Origin: Castanea sativa
Taxonomy: Eukaryota; Streptophyta; Magnoliopsida; Fagales; Fagaceae
Assembly: GCF_040712315.1 (NCBI RefSeq)
Contig: NC_134024.1
Span: 31,637,555-31,701,554 of the forward strand
Length of the DNA: 64,000 bases
Reading direction: 5' to 3'
Shown: piece after piece, positions 23,366 through 35,074 of the stretch
Layout of the letters: each line of letters opens with the position of its first letter
Numbering within the stretch: the first letter of the stretch is position 1
Translations under genes and position numbers: made by a program
The notes under the pieces: generated by a model
Database searches by the model: none
The model's input: the letters and a program-made list of their open reading frames with translations, nothing else
Told to the model about the DNA's origin: nothing

Positions 23366-24369
23366 TAATAGACCAAGAATGTATTGACCCCTTAGGTAAA
23401 TTAACCAATTTATTAGCCAAGTGAATTAATTAAGTCAATTTAACATGCAATACGCGTGGTAGCACAAACAAATCATCAAATAACTAAATGTAGCGAAAAT
23501 TAAATTTGACACGGGTGATTTGTTTGTGAATAGGGAAAACCACCAAGGCAAAACCCCACCGGGTGAATTTAAGGTCATCACTCCTGAGAATCCACTATTA
23601 TCAAAACAAGCGGTTATAAGTAAAGGAATCCTAGTACCTTATACTAACCTACAGTTGAACCATTACCCTAATACACAATTGGACTTGTAATGTAGTGACA
23701 GTCTCTCCTTTCAATGCACGGCTCCTAGTACGTGACTAACCAATCGATGCATGGATCCAAGTACGTAACTAACACTCCAACTTGAGAAAAATGTTAGTTG
23801 CAAAGTTTTTTCAGTTCATCCACACGATGAAGATCAAGAAGCTCCTTGGTTACAAAACCCTACGGCGTACAAACGCAGCAGCTTCTTCAAGAGAAAGATG
23901 AACTTGGGCAAATTGTCTCCAGTCACAATTTGAGTAAATAATCACTTTGCATCAAGTTGCATTACCTTTGACGGCTCTTAAAATAATTCTTATATATGTC
24001 TATGGTTGTGAGGAAAGAAACCCTATACAAATAGCTTGGATATGCATAAAAAACAGATATGGAAATCTGAATTCCGTAATTCTCGATAGATAGGTTATCT
24101 GTCGAGCTGTTGTCAAGCATCAAGCTAAAATTCCCTTTTAAACCTCAATAAATGCAGTCTATCAAGATATCTGTTGAGCTTTAAAATACAACACTTCTTC
24201 ACTTATTTCTTGAACAGATTTGCATGGCTTTAACTCTTGACTTGAACAATATGTTGTTTGAAGACTTAAACTATTCTAACTCTATTCAATTACAAGTAAA
24301 ATGCGTTTTGTCAAAGGATTAGCCAATTCTACATGACTTGTTCTAACAAGTTCCACATATGTCCTAACA
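23366..24369 (-). repeat. TRGAG1 5' LTR
   Basis: 1004 bp, plus-strand ends TAATAGACC (mutated from TGATAGGCC) and GTCCTAACA. It is collinear with 15373-16353 but with scattered differences, so the insertion is not recent. Confidence 0.92.
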
Positions 24370-24384
24370 AAAAGTATTGCAACA

Positions 24385-24507
24385 TTTATCTTGAGTGAGT
24401 CTCTTTAAATAGTAAAAATAGTAAACCTTTTGAAAGTTACATATGAGGCCTATTTGGATTCTAAATAAATAAATAATCACATGCTAACAAGAGCACTAAG
24501 TGGTATT
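24385..24507. repeat. Host segment Y, copy A (left of Gypsy2)
   Basis: GTTACATATGAGGCCTATTT and CATGCTAACAAGAGCACTAA recur in order at 37010-37090. The copy is cut at 24508 by Gypsy2 and resumes at 35837. Confidence 0.88.
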
Positions 24508-25281
24508 TGTGGGGGATAAAAACTCTTGAATAAACATTTGGGCTTTGAGCCTGATTGGCTAGTACAAGTTTGTTTTTATTAGGGCCTCTAGGCTCACAAG
24601 TCAGTCTGCACTATAAAGGTCCGAGGAGTTGTCCGAGGAGGAATGTCTCCTCGGACAGGCCCAGCAATGACCCTGGGACTTGCTAAACGGGTTAAAGGCA
24701 GAATTTTGAAAAAACTGATGGGTAAGAGGGTGATCTAAGCACCTTTTAGAAGCAAGGATGTGAGAGAAATATCTAAGGAAAAGGCTGCTACCTTCACATT
24801 AAAGACCCTGCATCTACCTCCCTGACTGCATTAATGGGGAAGTGACCTATGAACAGTAGAATTTAGCCTCCCTGCTATTGTTTGAAGACTTCAAGAAGGC
24901 GGTGGATGGGACAAGTATCCAAGGGAAAGATCTGTACGACACGTGGATAAACCAGTGAAGAAGAAGAAGTATATAAGGAGAAGAGAGAGGAAAGAGAGGG
25001 GGATCTGCACCTTCTGCTGAGAAATATAAGAACTAAGGATTGTAAAATTTGGCATAGAAAGAGAATATTTATACAACTCGTCCTCGACTTACGCCCGGGG
25101 AGGTCTCTTTGTCATATTCGTTTATCATTTGCACAGATAGTGGCACTCTAGCCTGTTAATCAAACTTCCAACATCCCGAACCTAGATTTCAAATCCATAC
25201 TCTACAAATTTTATTGTATAAGGCTCATTGGGCCTGAGTCCAACACTTGTTTTTGGGTCCGGGTACAATTATGCACTTACA
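24508..25281 (+). repeat. Gypsy2 5' LTR
   Basis: 774 bp from TGTGGGGGATAAAAACTC to ATTATGCACTTACA, closely matching 35075-35836. The PBS follows after one base. Confidence 0.94.
24970..24977 (+). promoter_or_regulatory. TATA box in Gypsy2 5' LTR
   Basis: TATATAAG in the context AGAAGTATATAAGGAG. The same motif is at about 35525 in the 3' LTR. It is placed as expected for a U3 promoter; inferred from motif and position. Confidence 0.6.
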
Positions 25282-25282
25282 A

Positions 25283-25299
25283 TTGGCGCCGTCTGTGGG
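25283..25299 (+). other. Gypsy2 primer-binding site
   Basis: TTGGCGCCGTCTGTGGG, one base after the LTR end CTTACA. Same primer type as Gypsy1. Confidence 0.85.
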
Positions 25300-25329
25300 G
25301 AAATCTAGAGTTGAAGGAATTGGAACATC

Positions 25330-26634
25330 ATGGCAGGTTTAGGTTCACACCATGCAGAATCTCAGGGATCACAGCCCGAAGATCTTTTTGAGCGTCTTGA
25401 GCGCCGGAGGGATCGAGAGGGAAGTGTTCATACCATATATCCTAGAGCGAGTCATACGCGTGGTGGAGGCAGTGCCACCCATGAGGATGATGCCAGGGCC
25501 ATGCAGAGGGAGATTGACCACCTCAAGAAAAAGCTACGCCGTGTCAGACGAAGGCGGGCTTCACCACTGTCCAATCCTTCTTCAGGGGAATTTCGGGGAA
25601 GCAGTTACAGTTCAAGGTCCAGGACTCCCCCTAGCGAAACCTTCTCTTGCGAAGGGGATGACCTATCAGGCTGTAAGCATAGGAAGCTTCCCTCTAGGGG
25701 CTTGGGGAACGATGCTATGAGCTGAGCGTTACACTAACTCTCCAAACCGCCCTTCTCATGCAGGATTGAGAATGGAGGGCTCCCTAGACGGTTCACCCAG
25801 CCCACCTTCACCATTTATAATGGCCGGACAGACCCGGTGGAACATGTGAGCTACTTTAATCAGAGGATGGCGGTGCATTCTCACAATGAAACCTTGATGT
25901 GCAAAGTCTTTCCTTCTAGCTTGGGACCTATTGCTATGAGATGGTTCAATGGACTAAAGTCGGGGTCTGTCGGTTCGTTCAGGGAACTTACTAGGGCATT
26001 CGTGTCTCGGTTCATTACATGCAACAAAGTTCCTCGACCGTTGGACTCGCTATTATCTATGGCCATGAGGGAGGGTGAGACGTTGAAAGCATACTCCGAC
26101 AGGTATTGGGAGATATTCAACGAGATAAATGGAGATTTTGACGAGGTGGCGATTAATACTTTTAAAGTGGGCCTTCCCACTGATCATGATTTGAGGAAAT
26201 CCTTGACCAAAAAGCCCGTACAGAGTGTATGTTGCCTCATGGACCGTATTGACGAGTACAAAAGGGTTGAGAAAGATCAACAGCAGGGTAAGGGTAAGGC
26301 GAAGGTTATCCCGCAGGAGAGAAGGGATTTTAGGTCGGACAGGTACCACAACAACAAGCCGAGGAGAGATTACTCTAGGCAGTCTGGCTCAGCCACTCCT
26401 CAAGCAGTTAATACTGTATTTCGAGAACTAGTGCACCAACTACTGGAGAAAGTCTGTAAGGAACCCTACTTCAAATGGCCCAGTAAGATGGCAGGGGACC
26501 CTACGAAGCGGAATCAGAATCTTTTTTGCCAGTACCATCAGGATGTGGGTCATACTACCGAGAATTGTCGGACCCTCTGGAACCATCTAGAACAGCTTGT
26601 TAGCGAGGGAAAGTTGAAGCAGCACCTGTACTAA
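25330..26634 (+). pseudogene. Gypsy2 gag, two internal stops
   Basis: The start is MAGLGSHHAESQ at 25330, 31 bp after the PBS. A coiled and Arg-rich N-terminus (AMQREIDHLKKKLRRVRRRR) is followed after stops at 25723 (TGA) and 25735 (TAA) by RRFTQPTFTIYNGRTDPVEH and the retrotransposon gag core (VFPSSLGPIAMRWFNGL, FVSRFITCNK, LLSMAMREGETLKAYSDRYW). The zinc knuckle FCQYHQDVGHTTENC lies at about 26523-26567. Both stops can be explained by single C-to-T changes in Arg or Gln codons. Length about 434 codons. Confidence 0.9.
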
Positions 26635-26697
26635 CCTCACGGGCAAGGTAGTCAGTCAGGTTCAAATAATCAGAAGAATAACTCATCTCGGCCGCCC

Positions 26698-27342
26698 TTG
26701 GGAACGATTAATGTCATCTTCGCTGCACCTGGTAGGACCGATTCATGTCCTACTAGGGTGATGGCGGTATCACACTCCCAAGCCGAGGAGTCGGGCTCAA
26801 AGCTGAAGAGAATTAGAGGGACTGTGCCTGTCTTGGGGTTCTGGGAGGAGGATAAGGTTGGGACCATCCAACCCCATGATAACGCCCTAGTGGTCACTTT
26901 GAAGATAGGGGATTACAACGTCAAAAGGGTGATGATCGATCAAGGCAGCGGCGGGGATATTATGTATCCGGACTTATTCAAGGGGCTAAGGTTAAAACTG
27001 GAGGATCTCACTCCTTATGCCTCCCCACTGATAAGCTTCGAAGGGAAGGCTGTCATACCAAAGGGATAGATTCGATTGCCTGTACAGTCTGGCTCAGAAA
27101 CAGCCGAGGTGGATTTTATTGTGGTTGACGCATATTCCCAATACACGGCCATCCTTGCCAGGCCTTGGTTGCACGCTTTGGGTGCTGTCTCCTCAACTTT
27201 GCATGTTAAAGTAAAATTCCCTTTGGGGGGACTTATCGAAGAAATTCTTGGCAGCCAAGCAGTGGCAAGGCAATGCATATCGGCTGCAGTATTGCATCAA
27301 GCCAAATCAGAGTCCTCGGCCTCGGTTGTGAAGGACTTATAG
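26698..27342 (+). pseudogene. Gypsy2 protease region
   Basis: It lies in the gag frame. The aspartic protease motif reads VMIDQGSGGDIMYPDLF (about 26929-26979), with DQGS replacing the common DNGS, and the flap end reads YTAILARPWLHALGAVSSTL. A TAG at 27067 and another at 27340 interrupt it. The catalytic Asp is present. Confidence 0.85.
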
Positions 27343-27477
27343 CAATTAACAACTCTGGATGTGCCCGATGCGGTGACAGCAAAGGAAGCCATGTGTGAAG
27401 ATTTGGAGAGGTTTCTAATAGCCAATGATCTCGAGAGGTTCTTTCAAGTGGGGATACGGTTACCACACTAGGAGAAA

Positions 27478-28290
27478 ATGGAACTAGTCAAGTTTTTGAA
27501 AGACAATATAGATGTCTTCGCTTGGGATCCTTATGAGGCTCTAGGGGTTGACCCAAGCTTCATTTGTCATCATTTGAACTTCAACCCTGTTGTTGTTCCT
27601 AGGAGGCAACCACTTCGGCGATCCTCTAGAGAGCATTCCGAGGCTGTCAAAGAAGAGGTGCTTAAGCTTAAAAGGGCTGGTGCTATTAAAGAAGTTTTCT
27701 ACCCAGAATGGTTGGCGCACACAGTCATGGTGAAAAAGAAGAATGGGAGGTGGAGAGTATGCGTGGACTTTACAGACCTAAGCAAAGCTTGCCTAAAGGA
27801 CTCGTTCCTAATGCCACGCATCGATCAGCTTGTGGATGCTACGGTTGGGCATCCTCGGATGACCTTTTTAGATGCCTTCTAGGGTTATCACCAAATTCCA
27901 TTGGCGGCAGGTGATCAGGAGAAGACTGCTTTCATTACTCCAACAGGGAACTATCACTATAAAGTAATGCCGTTCGGGTTGAAAAACGCCAGGGGCTACT
28001 TACCAAAGGATGATGACCAGAATGTTTTAATCGCAACTTGGAAAGACCGTGGAGGTATATGTGGATGATATGGTAGTAAAGAGTAAGGCAGTGCCTATGC
28101 ATGTAAAAGATCTCGACAACACCTTTCAAATACTTAGGAAGTACAAGCTGCGCCTTAATGCCTCAAAGTGTTCTTTTGGGGTGGGTTCCAGAAAGCTTCT
28201 GGGCTACATGGTGACTCATAGAGGGATAGAGGTGAACCCAGCGCAGGTTAGAGCCATCCAAGGCTTACAACCACCTTAGAATCCTAAGGA
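27478..28290 (+). pseudogene. Gypsy2 reverse transcriptase, one frameshift
   Basis: Motifs in order: LKRAGAIKEVFYPEWLAHTV, RWRVCVDFTDLSKACLKDSF, MPRIDQLVDATVGHPRMTF, GYHQIPLAAGDQEKTAFIT, VMPFGLKNA, then YVDDMVVKSK (about 28057-28086). A single extra base at about 27989 (in AACGCCAGGGGC) shifts the frame between GLKNA and the YVDD box. TAG stops lie at 27880 and 28277. The catalytic Asp pair is intact. Confidence 0.92.
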
Positions 28291-28900
28291 AGTTCAGAAG
28301 TTGACCAGGATGACCGCCGCTCTCTGCAGGTTTATCTCTCGCTCAGTTGACAGGTGCAGACCTTTTTTCCAACTGTTGAATAAATGGAAAGGATTCCAAT
28401 GGACCGAGGAGTGTGCTTTAGCTTTCGAGCAACTTAAGGAATATCTTTCCCGGCCACCCATTATGTCTCGGGCGGAGGTTGATGAAATCCTGTTTGCATA
28501 CCTAGTTGTGGCCATCCATGCAGTCAGCCTGGTCCTTATAAGGGACGACGGCGGGGTACAGAGACCGGTCTATTATGTCAGCAAATCCTTGAATGAAGCT
28601 GAAATGCGTTATTTGCCTTTAGAGAAGGCAATTCTGGCTGTAGTCCATGCCACGCGGAAGCTTCCTCACTATTTCCAGTCCCACACTGTGGTGGTTTTGA
28701 CCCAACTGCCTCTCAAGTCAGTATTGCGAAGTGCTGACTATTCGGGGAGGGTAGCCAAGTGGGTGACTATTCTGGGAGCTTTTGATATCAAATACATGGC
28801 ACGCACCTCGGTGAAGGGCCAAGTTCTCACGGATCTGGTGGCAGAGTTCGTCGAACCATCATTAGAAGAAACTGCGAAGGAATCACACATGGATGAAAAG
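28291..28900 (+). pseudogene. Gypsy2 RNase H domain (RT-linked)
   Basis: An open frame carries PFFQLLNKWKGFQWTEECAL, LFAYLVVAIHAVSLVLIRDD with a modified first acidic motif, RPVYYVSKSLNEAEMRYLPL, EKAILAVVHATRKLPHYFQS and the tether FDIKYMARTSVKGQVLTDLV. It is intact over more than 200 codons, the best-preserved pol piece in the window. Confidence 0.88.
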
Positions 28901-28929
28901 TCAGTTGGCATGATCACGAGCAAAGGACC

Positions 28930-29330
28930 ACCGATTTGGAAAGTGTATGTTGATGGGGCAGCTAACTAAAGGGGGTCTGGGGTTGGACTTGTTTTGGTGT
29001 CCCCTGAGGGAATTGTCTTTGAAAAATCATTGAGATTGGCATTCTCGGCCACTAATAACGAGGCCGAGTACGTAGCGGTCTTAGTTGGTATGAATATGGT
29101 ACGTAGAATGGGGGGAAAGGAAGTTCATATGTTTTCGGATTCTCAGTTCGTTATAGGCCAAGTGACGGGGACCATGGAAGCTAGGAATCCAAGAATGCAA
29201 GAGTACTTGACCTAGGTCAGGTGTTTACAATCCGAGTTTGATTCTTTTATCCTTTCTCACGTTTCTAGAAGTGGAAACACACATGAAGACTCGTTGGCCA
29301 CTTTGGCGACATTCTCGGCTCAATGTTTGC
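28930..29330 (+). pseudogene. Gypsy2 archaeal-type RNase H
   Basis: Catalytic acids are visible in order: WKVYVDGAAN (VDG), ATNNEAEYVAVLVG (E) and HMFSDSQFVIGQV (SDS). TAA at 28967 and TAG at 29212 break it; both replace residues where Gln or Ser is likely. The domain marks the element as Tat lineage. Confidence 0.88.
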
Positions 29331-29499
29331 CTAGGATTATCCTTGTTGAAGACTTGCTAGAACCAACTCTGACCACTGCAAGTGCCGTCCGTATCCATCT
29401 GATAAGGCCCGGACCTAGTTGGATCGACCCTGTGATATCTTTTCTAAAAAGCGATATTCTTCCCGAGGACAAGTCTGAAGTAGATAAGATTCATCGAAA

Positions 29500-30625
29500 A
29501 GCGCCCCGTTTCTGGCTATCCGAGGATCAGAAATTGTATAAACGCTCCTTCTCTGGACCATACTTGTTATGTGTACACCTTGAGTCAACGGAGGCACTTT
29601 TGGAAAAATTGCATGAGGGAATTTGCGGAAGCCATACTGGGGGAAGGTCCTTAGCCAATAGGGCTTTAACTCAGGGATATTGGTGGCCTAATATGCAGAG
29701 GGAAGCTCAAGACTACGCGAGAAAGTGTGACTAATGCCAAAGGTTCGCTCCCAACATTCATCAGCCTGGGGGAGTCCTTAATCCTTTGTCCAGTCCTTGG
29801 CCTTTCACTCAATAGGGATTGGATATAGTAGGGCCTTTTCCGAGGGCTGTGGGAAACAAAAGGTGGCTACTCGTGGGAACCGACTACTTCACTAAGTGGG
29901 TCGAAGCTGAGCCCTTAGCAAATATTAGGGATATCGACTCCAAGAAGTTTATCTGGAAGAATATTATCACTAGATTTGGGGTACCCCACATACTTATTTC
30001 AGATAATGGCGTTCAATTTGATAGTAGAGCTTTCAGGAAGTATTGTAGTGACATGGGCATCACAAACAGATACTCCACCCCAGCTTATCCTCAGGGAAAT
30101 GGATAGGTCGAGGCCGCTAACAAAGTCATAGTCAATGGACTCAAGAAGAGGCTGGATGACGTGAAAGGTAGATGGGTAGAAGAGCTACCACATGTTTTAT
30201 GGACGTATCGGACTACGCCGCGCAGATCCACTAGAGAAACACCATTCTCTATGACTTATGGGGCCGATGCGGTGATACCTTTAGAATCTGGTTTCCCCAC
30301 GCTAAGGACGAGTTCTTTTAGCCTAGAAAATAACAATGGTCTCTTGGAGAAAAGCCTAGATTTGGTTGAGGAATGGCGAGAGGCCGCTATGGTCCAAATG
30401 GCTTATTATCAGCAGAAGCTTAAACGAAGGTATGATGCCCATGTGAAGCTAAGGCCACTAGCGCCTGGGGATTTGGTGTTGAGAAAAGTTGTGGGTACTG
30501 CCAAAAACCCAGCATGGGGAAAGCTAGGACCAAATTGGGAAGGACCCTATCGGATCATCTCTGTAGTAGGCATAGGATCATATCGACTAGCTGATCTAGA
30601 TGAAAAAATTGTACAACGCCCCTAG
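29500..30625 (+). pseudogene. Gypsy2 integrase, four stops
   Basis: The HHCC region reads LHEGICGSHTGGRSL to YARKCD*CQRF. The core reads GLDIVGPFPRA, TDYFTKWVEAEPL, ILISDNGVQFDS and NRYSTPAYPQGNG*VEAANK. Then come HVLWTYRTTPRRSTRETPFS and the C-terminal LAPGDLVLRKVVGTAKNPAW, GKLGPNWEGPYRI. Stops at 29732, 29814, 30104 and the end TAG at 30623 replace Gln or Trp codons. No chromodomain follows, as expected for Tat. Confidence 0.92.
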
Positions 30626-30715
30626 AATGTAAACAACCTACGAAGGTATTATTATTAATAAAAAGCACTTTTATCGTTTGTGGTTCAAATTATCAATATG
30701 TACTTGGGTTTATCT

Positions 30716-31620
30716 CTTACAATTCCTAAGTATCAAACAGAAACTTGGTCATGCATGGTCCTCGGACCACATACCTTGTGAAAATTGATATCTTATCATG
30801 TGTTAAACAGAACCTTAGTTATGTCGGGTCCACAGACCTTCTACTTTGGGGAAATTAACATTTCAAGTTACAATTTCTAAGTATCAAACAGAAACTTGGT
30901 CATAGATGGTCCTCGGACCACATACCTTGTGAAAATTGATATCTTATCATGTGTTAAACAGAACCTTAGTTATGTCGGGTCCACAGACCTTCTACTTTGG
31001 TGAAATTAACATCTCAAGTTACAATTTCTAAGTATCAAACAGAAACTTGGTCATAGATGGTCCTCGGACCACATAGCTTGTGGACATTGATATCTTATCA
31101 TGTGTTAAACAGAACCTTAGTTATGTCGGGTCCACAGACCTTTTACTTTGGGGAAATTAACATTTCAAGTTACAATTTCTAAGTATCAAACAGAAACTTG
31201 GTCATAGATGGTCCTCGGACCACATACCTTGTGGAAATTGATATCTTATCATGTGTTAAACATAACCTTAGTTATATCGGGTCCACAGACCTTCTACTTT
31301 GGGGAAATTAACATCTCAAGTTGCAATTTCTAAGTATCAAATAGAAACTTGGTCATAGATGGTCCTCGGACCATATACCTTGTGGAAATTGATATCTTAT
31401 CATGTGTTAAACAGAACCTTAGTTATGTCGGGCCCACAGACCTTCTACTTTGAGGAAATTAACATCTCAAGTTTCAATTTCTAAGTATTAGATAAAAATT
31501 TGGACATGTATGGTCCTCAGACCACATGCCTTGTAAAAATTGGCATCCTACTTGTTCTGGAAAGGAAGTTTGGTTATGTCGGGTCTTTGAACCCTTTACT
31601 TTAAGAACATCAGCAAAAAA
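30716..31620 (+). repeat. Gypsy2 151-bp tandem array (about 6 copies)
   Basis: CTAAGTATCAAACAGAAACT starts at 30726, 30877, 31028, 31179, 31330 and 31481: a constant 151-bp step. Each unit carries GGTCCTCGGACCACATA, a GGTCCTCGGACC near-palindrome, and GTCGGGTCCACAGACCTTCT. The last unit is diverged. It sits between integrase and the antisense gene, as in Gypsy1. Confidence 0.96.
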
Positions 31621-31996
31621 CCATATCACATTAGTGCTGAAGAGTTAATGAAACACTTGGATTGCTTTACGTCCCAAGTTAAATTCTAAGTTAAGTTTTT
31701 GATTGTATATTGCTGTTTCACATATGTTTTGTTCGTGGGTCATGATTTGCAAAGTATAAGCTAAGTATGTGTGTTTCTATTTAAAGTCATGACAAATTAA
31801 AATATTGCAAGTGGTGTTAATTGTTCCATTCATTCATTTTTGTGCTGATGAGCATTATTATGCTAAAAAATTGGAAGGCAAATGAAAATCAAACCAAATA
31901 GTTTGTCATTAATTTCTGTTAATGTACATTCCAAGCAAAAAATTTAAAAATCTGTTACATAGCAAGAAAAGGGAGAAGTCCTAGCTAGCCTAGACC
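31621..31996. other. Gypsy2 spacer after the array
   Basis: AT-rich sequence with no repeat unit and no open frame, between the degenerate last 151-bp unit and the 3' end of the antisense gene. It probably contains that gene's 3' UTR. Confidence 0.5.
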
Positions 31997-34575
31997 CTAA
32001 GCTTTTGAAGGGAGGTTCTGCTCCGAAGTGCTGGCAGCCTCTGTGCATTTTAGCTCTACTTCAAATAAGGACTGTGCTTGTTTTCCCTTGTCTATTGCCA
32101 CAGGTGGAGGGACATTAGGCTCGGCGCTTTGGCTCGTAGCCTCCTCGACACCTTCACCCTATTCTTTCTCTTTATTGGAACTCGTAGGTTCTGTAGGAGT
32201 AGGAATGGGCTCTGGGATCTTAAGAGGGAGCATGGAAGGTGCTGTCTCAGGGCTAGGGGTGACAGGAGGAAGTTCTTCTATCTCCTGGATGTCTAGGGGA
32301 AGCCAAACGTTTTCGGGCTTCCTCAACTCGGAAGTTGAGGGAATCCCTGCCACATTTAAGGCTTCCTCCCAAACTTGCTAGCAATACTCTCGGCACAGCC
32401 CGACGAACTCCTCAGTTAGCTGGTTTTCTGTCGCCACTACGCCTTCCTTAAAAGCGGCTTTCTTCGCGGCCTCTATGAAGTCCTTGAAGGTACGAGCCTC
32501 GTCCTTCATCCTGGCAAGCTCCTTCTTCAAGTCGGAGTGTTCCTATTGAGTTTTGGATAACTCTTCATCCTTTTGACGAAGAAGCTTGCGTTGCCCCTCC
32601 ACCTGGGTCCTCATTATCCTCAGACTGGCCTCGGCACCATCCTTTTCCCTTTTTAGCTCCTCTAGCTGCGTGGTTAGCTTCTCATTCTGCGCAAGGACCT
32701 GGCCTAAGGACTTCTCGGTCTCCTGCCTAAGCTCCAGTTCAAGTCCAGCCTTCTTCTGAGAATCCTCCACCCACTTCTCGGCAGCAAAGACTTCCTGGAT
32801 GGCCTATGGTGAAATATCAAAATGGATGCACTATTAGTAACACAAGTCTCTAGTACATAAGAATGTTTCTTACAATAAGGTGTAATGAAAAATAAGGCGA
32901 GGATAAGACTCAAATACTTACCAGGGCCAAGTCCCTTTTTAGCGAAAGGAACAGATGGGGTTGGTTCATCTTGTCCAGTGCTTCCATGTCCTTGGGAAGA
33001 AGAAGGGGACGTTCCAAGGCATCGGCCAGGTGGAGAGCATGGACTTGTTGGAACGCCCTAATGTTAGACTGGCAAGAGATTGGTGCCCCGTCCAGCTTAA
33101 GCTCGGGAGACCAGTTAGCCGGTGCACAGCGCACCTCGGCAAGGTCCCTGTTCTCCCCGCTTTCCATTGAAGAGGCACGTTCCTTTCCTTTGCTAGGTTT
33201 TTGTTGTAGGGGTTGTTGTTATTTTAGCTTCTTCTGCCTCTTCCCATCTGCCTCATCGGCCTCACCCTTCCTTTTCTTCTTAGGCTCTGCAACGGGAGGC
33301 TTAGGATCGGAGGGAGGAGGGGGTGGGGGCAAGGACGGAGGGACCTGCGACCCACCTACTCCCTTTTGGGAGACTCTTGTGCCCCTTTTGTGCATCAATT
33401 GCTTTAGAGCGTCCATCTCTTCTTCTTCGGAACTAGAGTCAGGCTGGGCAATCACCAGACCTTGTATCCCCGAAGTCTCGGTGGACGCGTGCTCGTCGTC
33501 CGAGAGAATAACAAGTGGATCTCCTCGAGGCCTTTCGACGTCCTCGAATTGAAATTGGTCTATCTCTTCGTCCAACGAGTGTTGCGAGGACGCTTGCTCT
33601 TCTCGGACGGCGGTTGTCTGGGAGTGCGCCGAGAGGGGAATCACTGCGATAGGGCGTGTGTATAGAATGGTGGTGGGATCGTCAGGAAGTTCGCGATTGG
33701 AAAGGAAGCCTGGTCTTGCCACATCTATCCTTCAGTGTCGCCTATCCCCCGCGATGATTGCATTTTCAATTTCTTGGAAGTCCACTGATATGGGGTCGTA
33801 TCCCAGTATCAGGTGGGCAGCCCTCACTTGTAGGTCCTCGCTGACAAATACTTCGAAGCGGAGGACACGGTTCAAGTCAGCAACGTTGCAAAGGCTGAGA
33901 TGTGGACATACGTGTTGTTTACCTGTGAGAAAAAAGGCATCCGAGAAAACAAACATGGTCAGATTAGTGATAAACATTAAGACAAGAAGTAATAGTGTGC
34001 AATATGAATTGAAACGGTAAAGGTAACGGGATTGAATCACGGGTTAAGAAATTTAACTCCTAAGGAGTCACACCTGGCTCTCCCCATTCGACTGGGCAGT
34101 GAGGACCATCATACCAGTTTCCTGAGGCGATGAGGTAGTCGTCCTTCATGCCTTTGTTGGATTTAGGAAGACAGGAAATCAGTCTAACTATGCTAGACCG
34201 GGATTTAATGTAATATCCTACATTTTTGAGTTTGTGGCACTCGTACATATAGGCAATGTCATGCTATGTGAGGTTTAGGCCCATTTGCTCGTTCAGAGCG
34301 TCAACACTACCTAGAACCCTAAACACGTTTGGCGCGCACTGATCTGGGCATAACCTATGGTTGCGAAGGTATTCACTAGTCACATTTCTCATGGGGAGAG
34401 TCATCCCACCTTCTATGAAGGCAATCATGGGAATGATGACTTCTCTATCTCTCCTAGCGCTACCTACGGCTTTTACTGGGCAGTATCTTAAGCCTATGTC
34501 ATTGGGAATTTGGTACTTAGCCCTAAAACCCTCCATACCGGCGTCAGAATCCACCAAACACTTAAATCTACCCAT
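31997..34575 (-). pseudogene. Gypsy2 antisense three-exon gene, six stops
   Basis: Exons can be read as 34575-34074, 33922-32922 and 32803-31997. Donors are GTGTGA and GTAAGT, acceptors CTCACAG and CCATAG; phases match (1 and 0). Exon 1 starts MGRFKCLVDSDAGM and holds REVIIPMIAFIEGGMTLPMR. Exon 2 holds VFVSEDLQVRAAHLILGYDP, an acidic Ser/Glu run, poly-Pro and KKKRKGEADEADGKRQKK (NLS-like). Exon 3 is a long coiled coil (QNEKLTTQLEELKREKDGAE). Six internal stops each fit one C-to-T or G-to-A change. Total about 769 codons. It resembles putative gypsy-type transposon proteins carried antisense by Tat elements; role unknown. Confidence 0.82.
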
Positions 34576-35062
34576 TTGGTGAGAGCAAAAATGAAAGTTG
34601 AAGGAAGAAAAGGAGTTTAAATGGTGGCCGTGGACAGAAGCCGAGAAGGAATGAATAAAGAAAAGCGAAAACTTACGGGAGTTGGTTATGCAATTCTTCA
34701 TGAGCTTCTAGAGAGAAAAGGTGATGATTGACACTTAGATGCGATAGATCTCTAAAAGAATGAATGAAGGTACAGGTCTCTGGCGTTTTGACGTGCGGGA
34801 GGCAGCCTCGAAATTAAAGTTCTCCCGCTCAAATTTTCAGAGCCAACCTGGACCGTTGGATGTTCATCTCACCGTTGAACGTGGGGAACAGGATGTAACT
34901 TGTGGTCATAAATGCGCGTGTTCCGGGTTTCGAAGCGTCAGAAGCGTTTTCAGGGAACGAAAGGACCCATACACGCGTGGCGGTTTACAAAGCGTGTGGG
35001 AGGTATGCTGGTCAAATCAAAACTCTATTTCTCTCCTCGGATGGGAGGGGCAAAATAAAGTT
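34576..35062. other. Gypsy2 region between antisense gene start and PPT
   Basis: No conserved sense coding was seen. It should contain the promoter and 5' UTR of the antisense gene (read toward lower coordinates), but I could not point to a convincing TATA box. Confidence 0.45.
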
Positions 35063-35074
35063 TTGAGGGGCTAT
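35063..35074 (+). other. Gypsy2 polypurine tract
   Basis: The sequence TTGAGGGGCTAT just precedes the 3' LTR start TGTGGGGG. The G run with flanking purines (GGGAGGGG also at 35043) marks the PPT, though it is short. Confidence 0.6.

Larger units (their letters stand above)
15373..24369 (-). mobile_element. TRGAG1: gag-only Copia-type LTR element, TSD AAAAG
   Basis: On the minus strand it has a 5' LTR (24369-23366), a tRNA-iMet-type PBS, a gag with UBN2-like region and zinc knuckle, a second gene, a PPT and a 3' LTR (16353-15373). A perfect AAAAG duplication flanks it (15368-15372 and 24370-24374). No RT, RNase H or integrase motif was found, so it fits the terminal-repeat-gag or LARD class that needs a partner element. 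A foreign solo LTR (17122-18549) accounts for part of its 9.0 kb. Confidence 0.9.
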
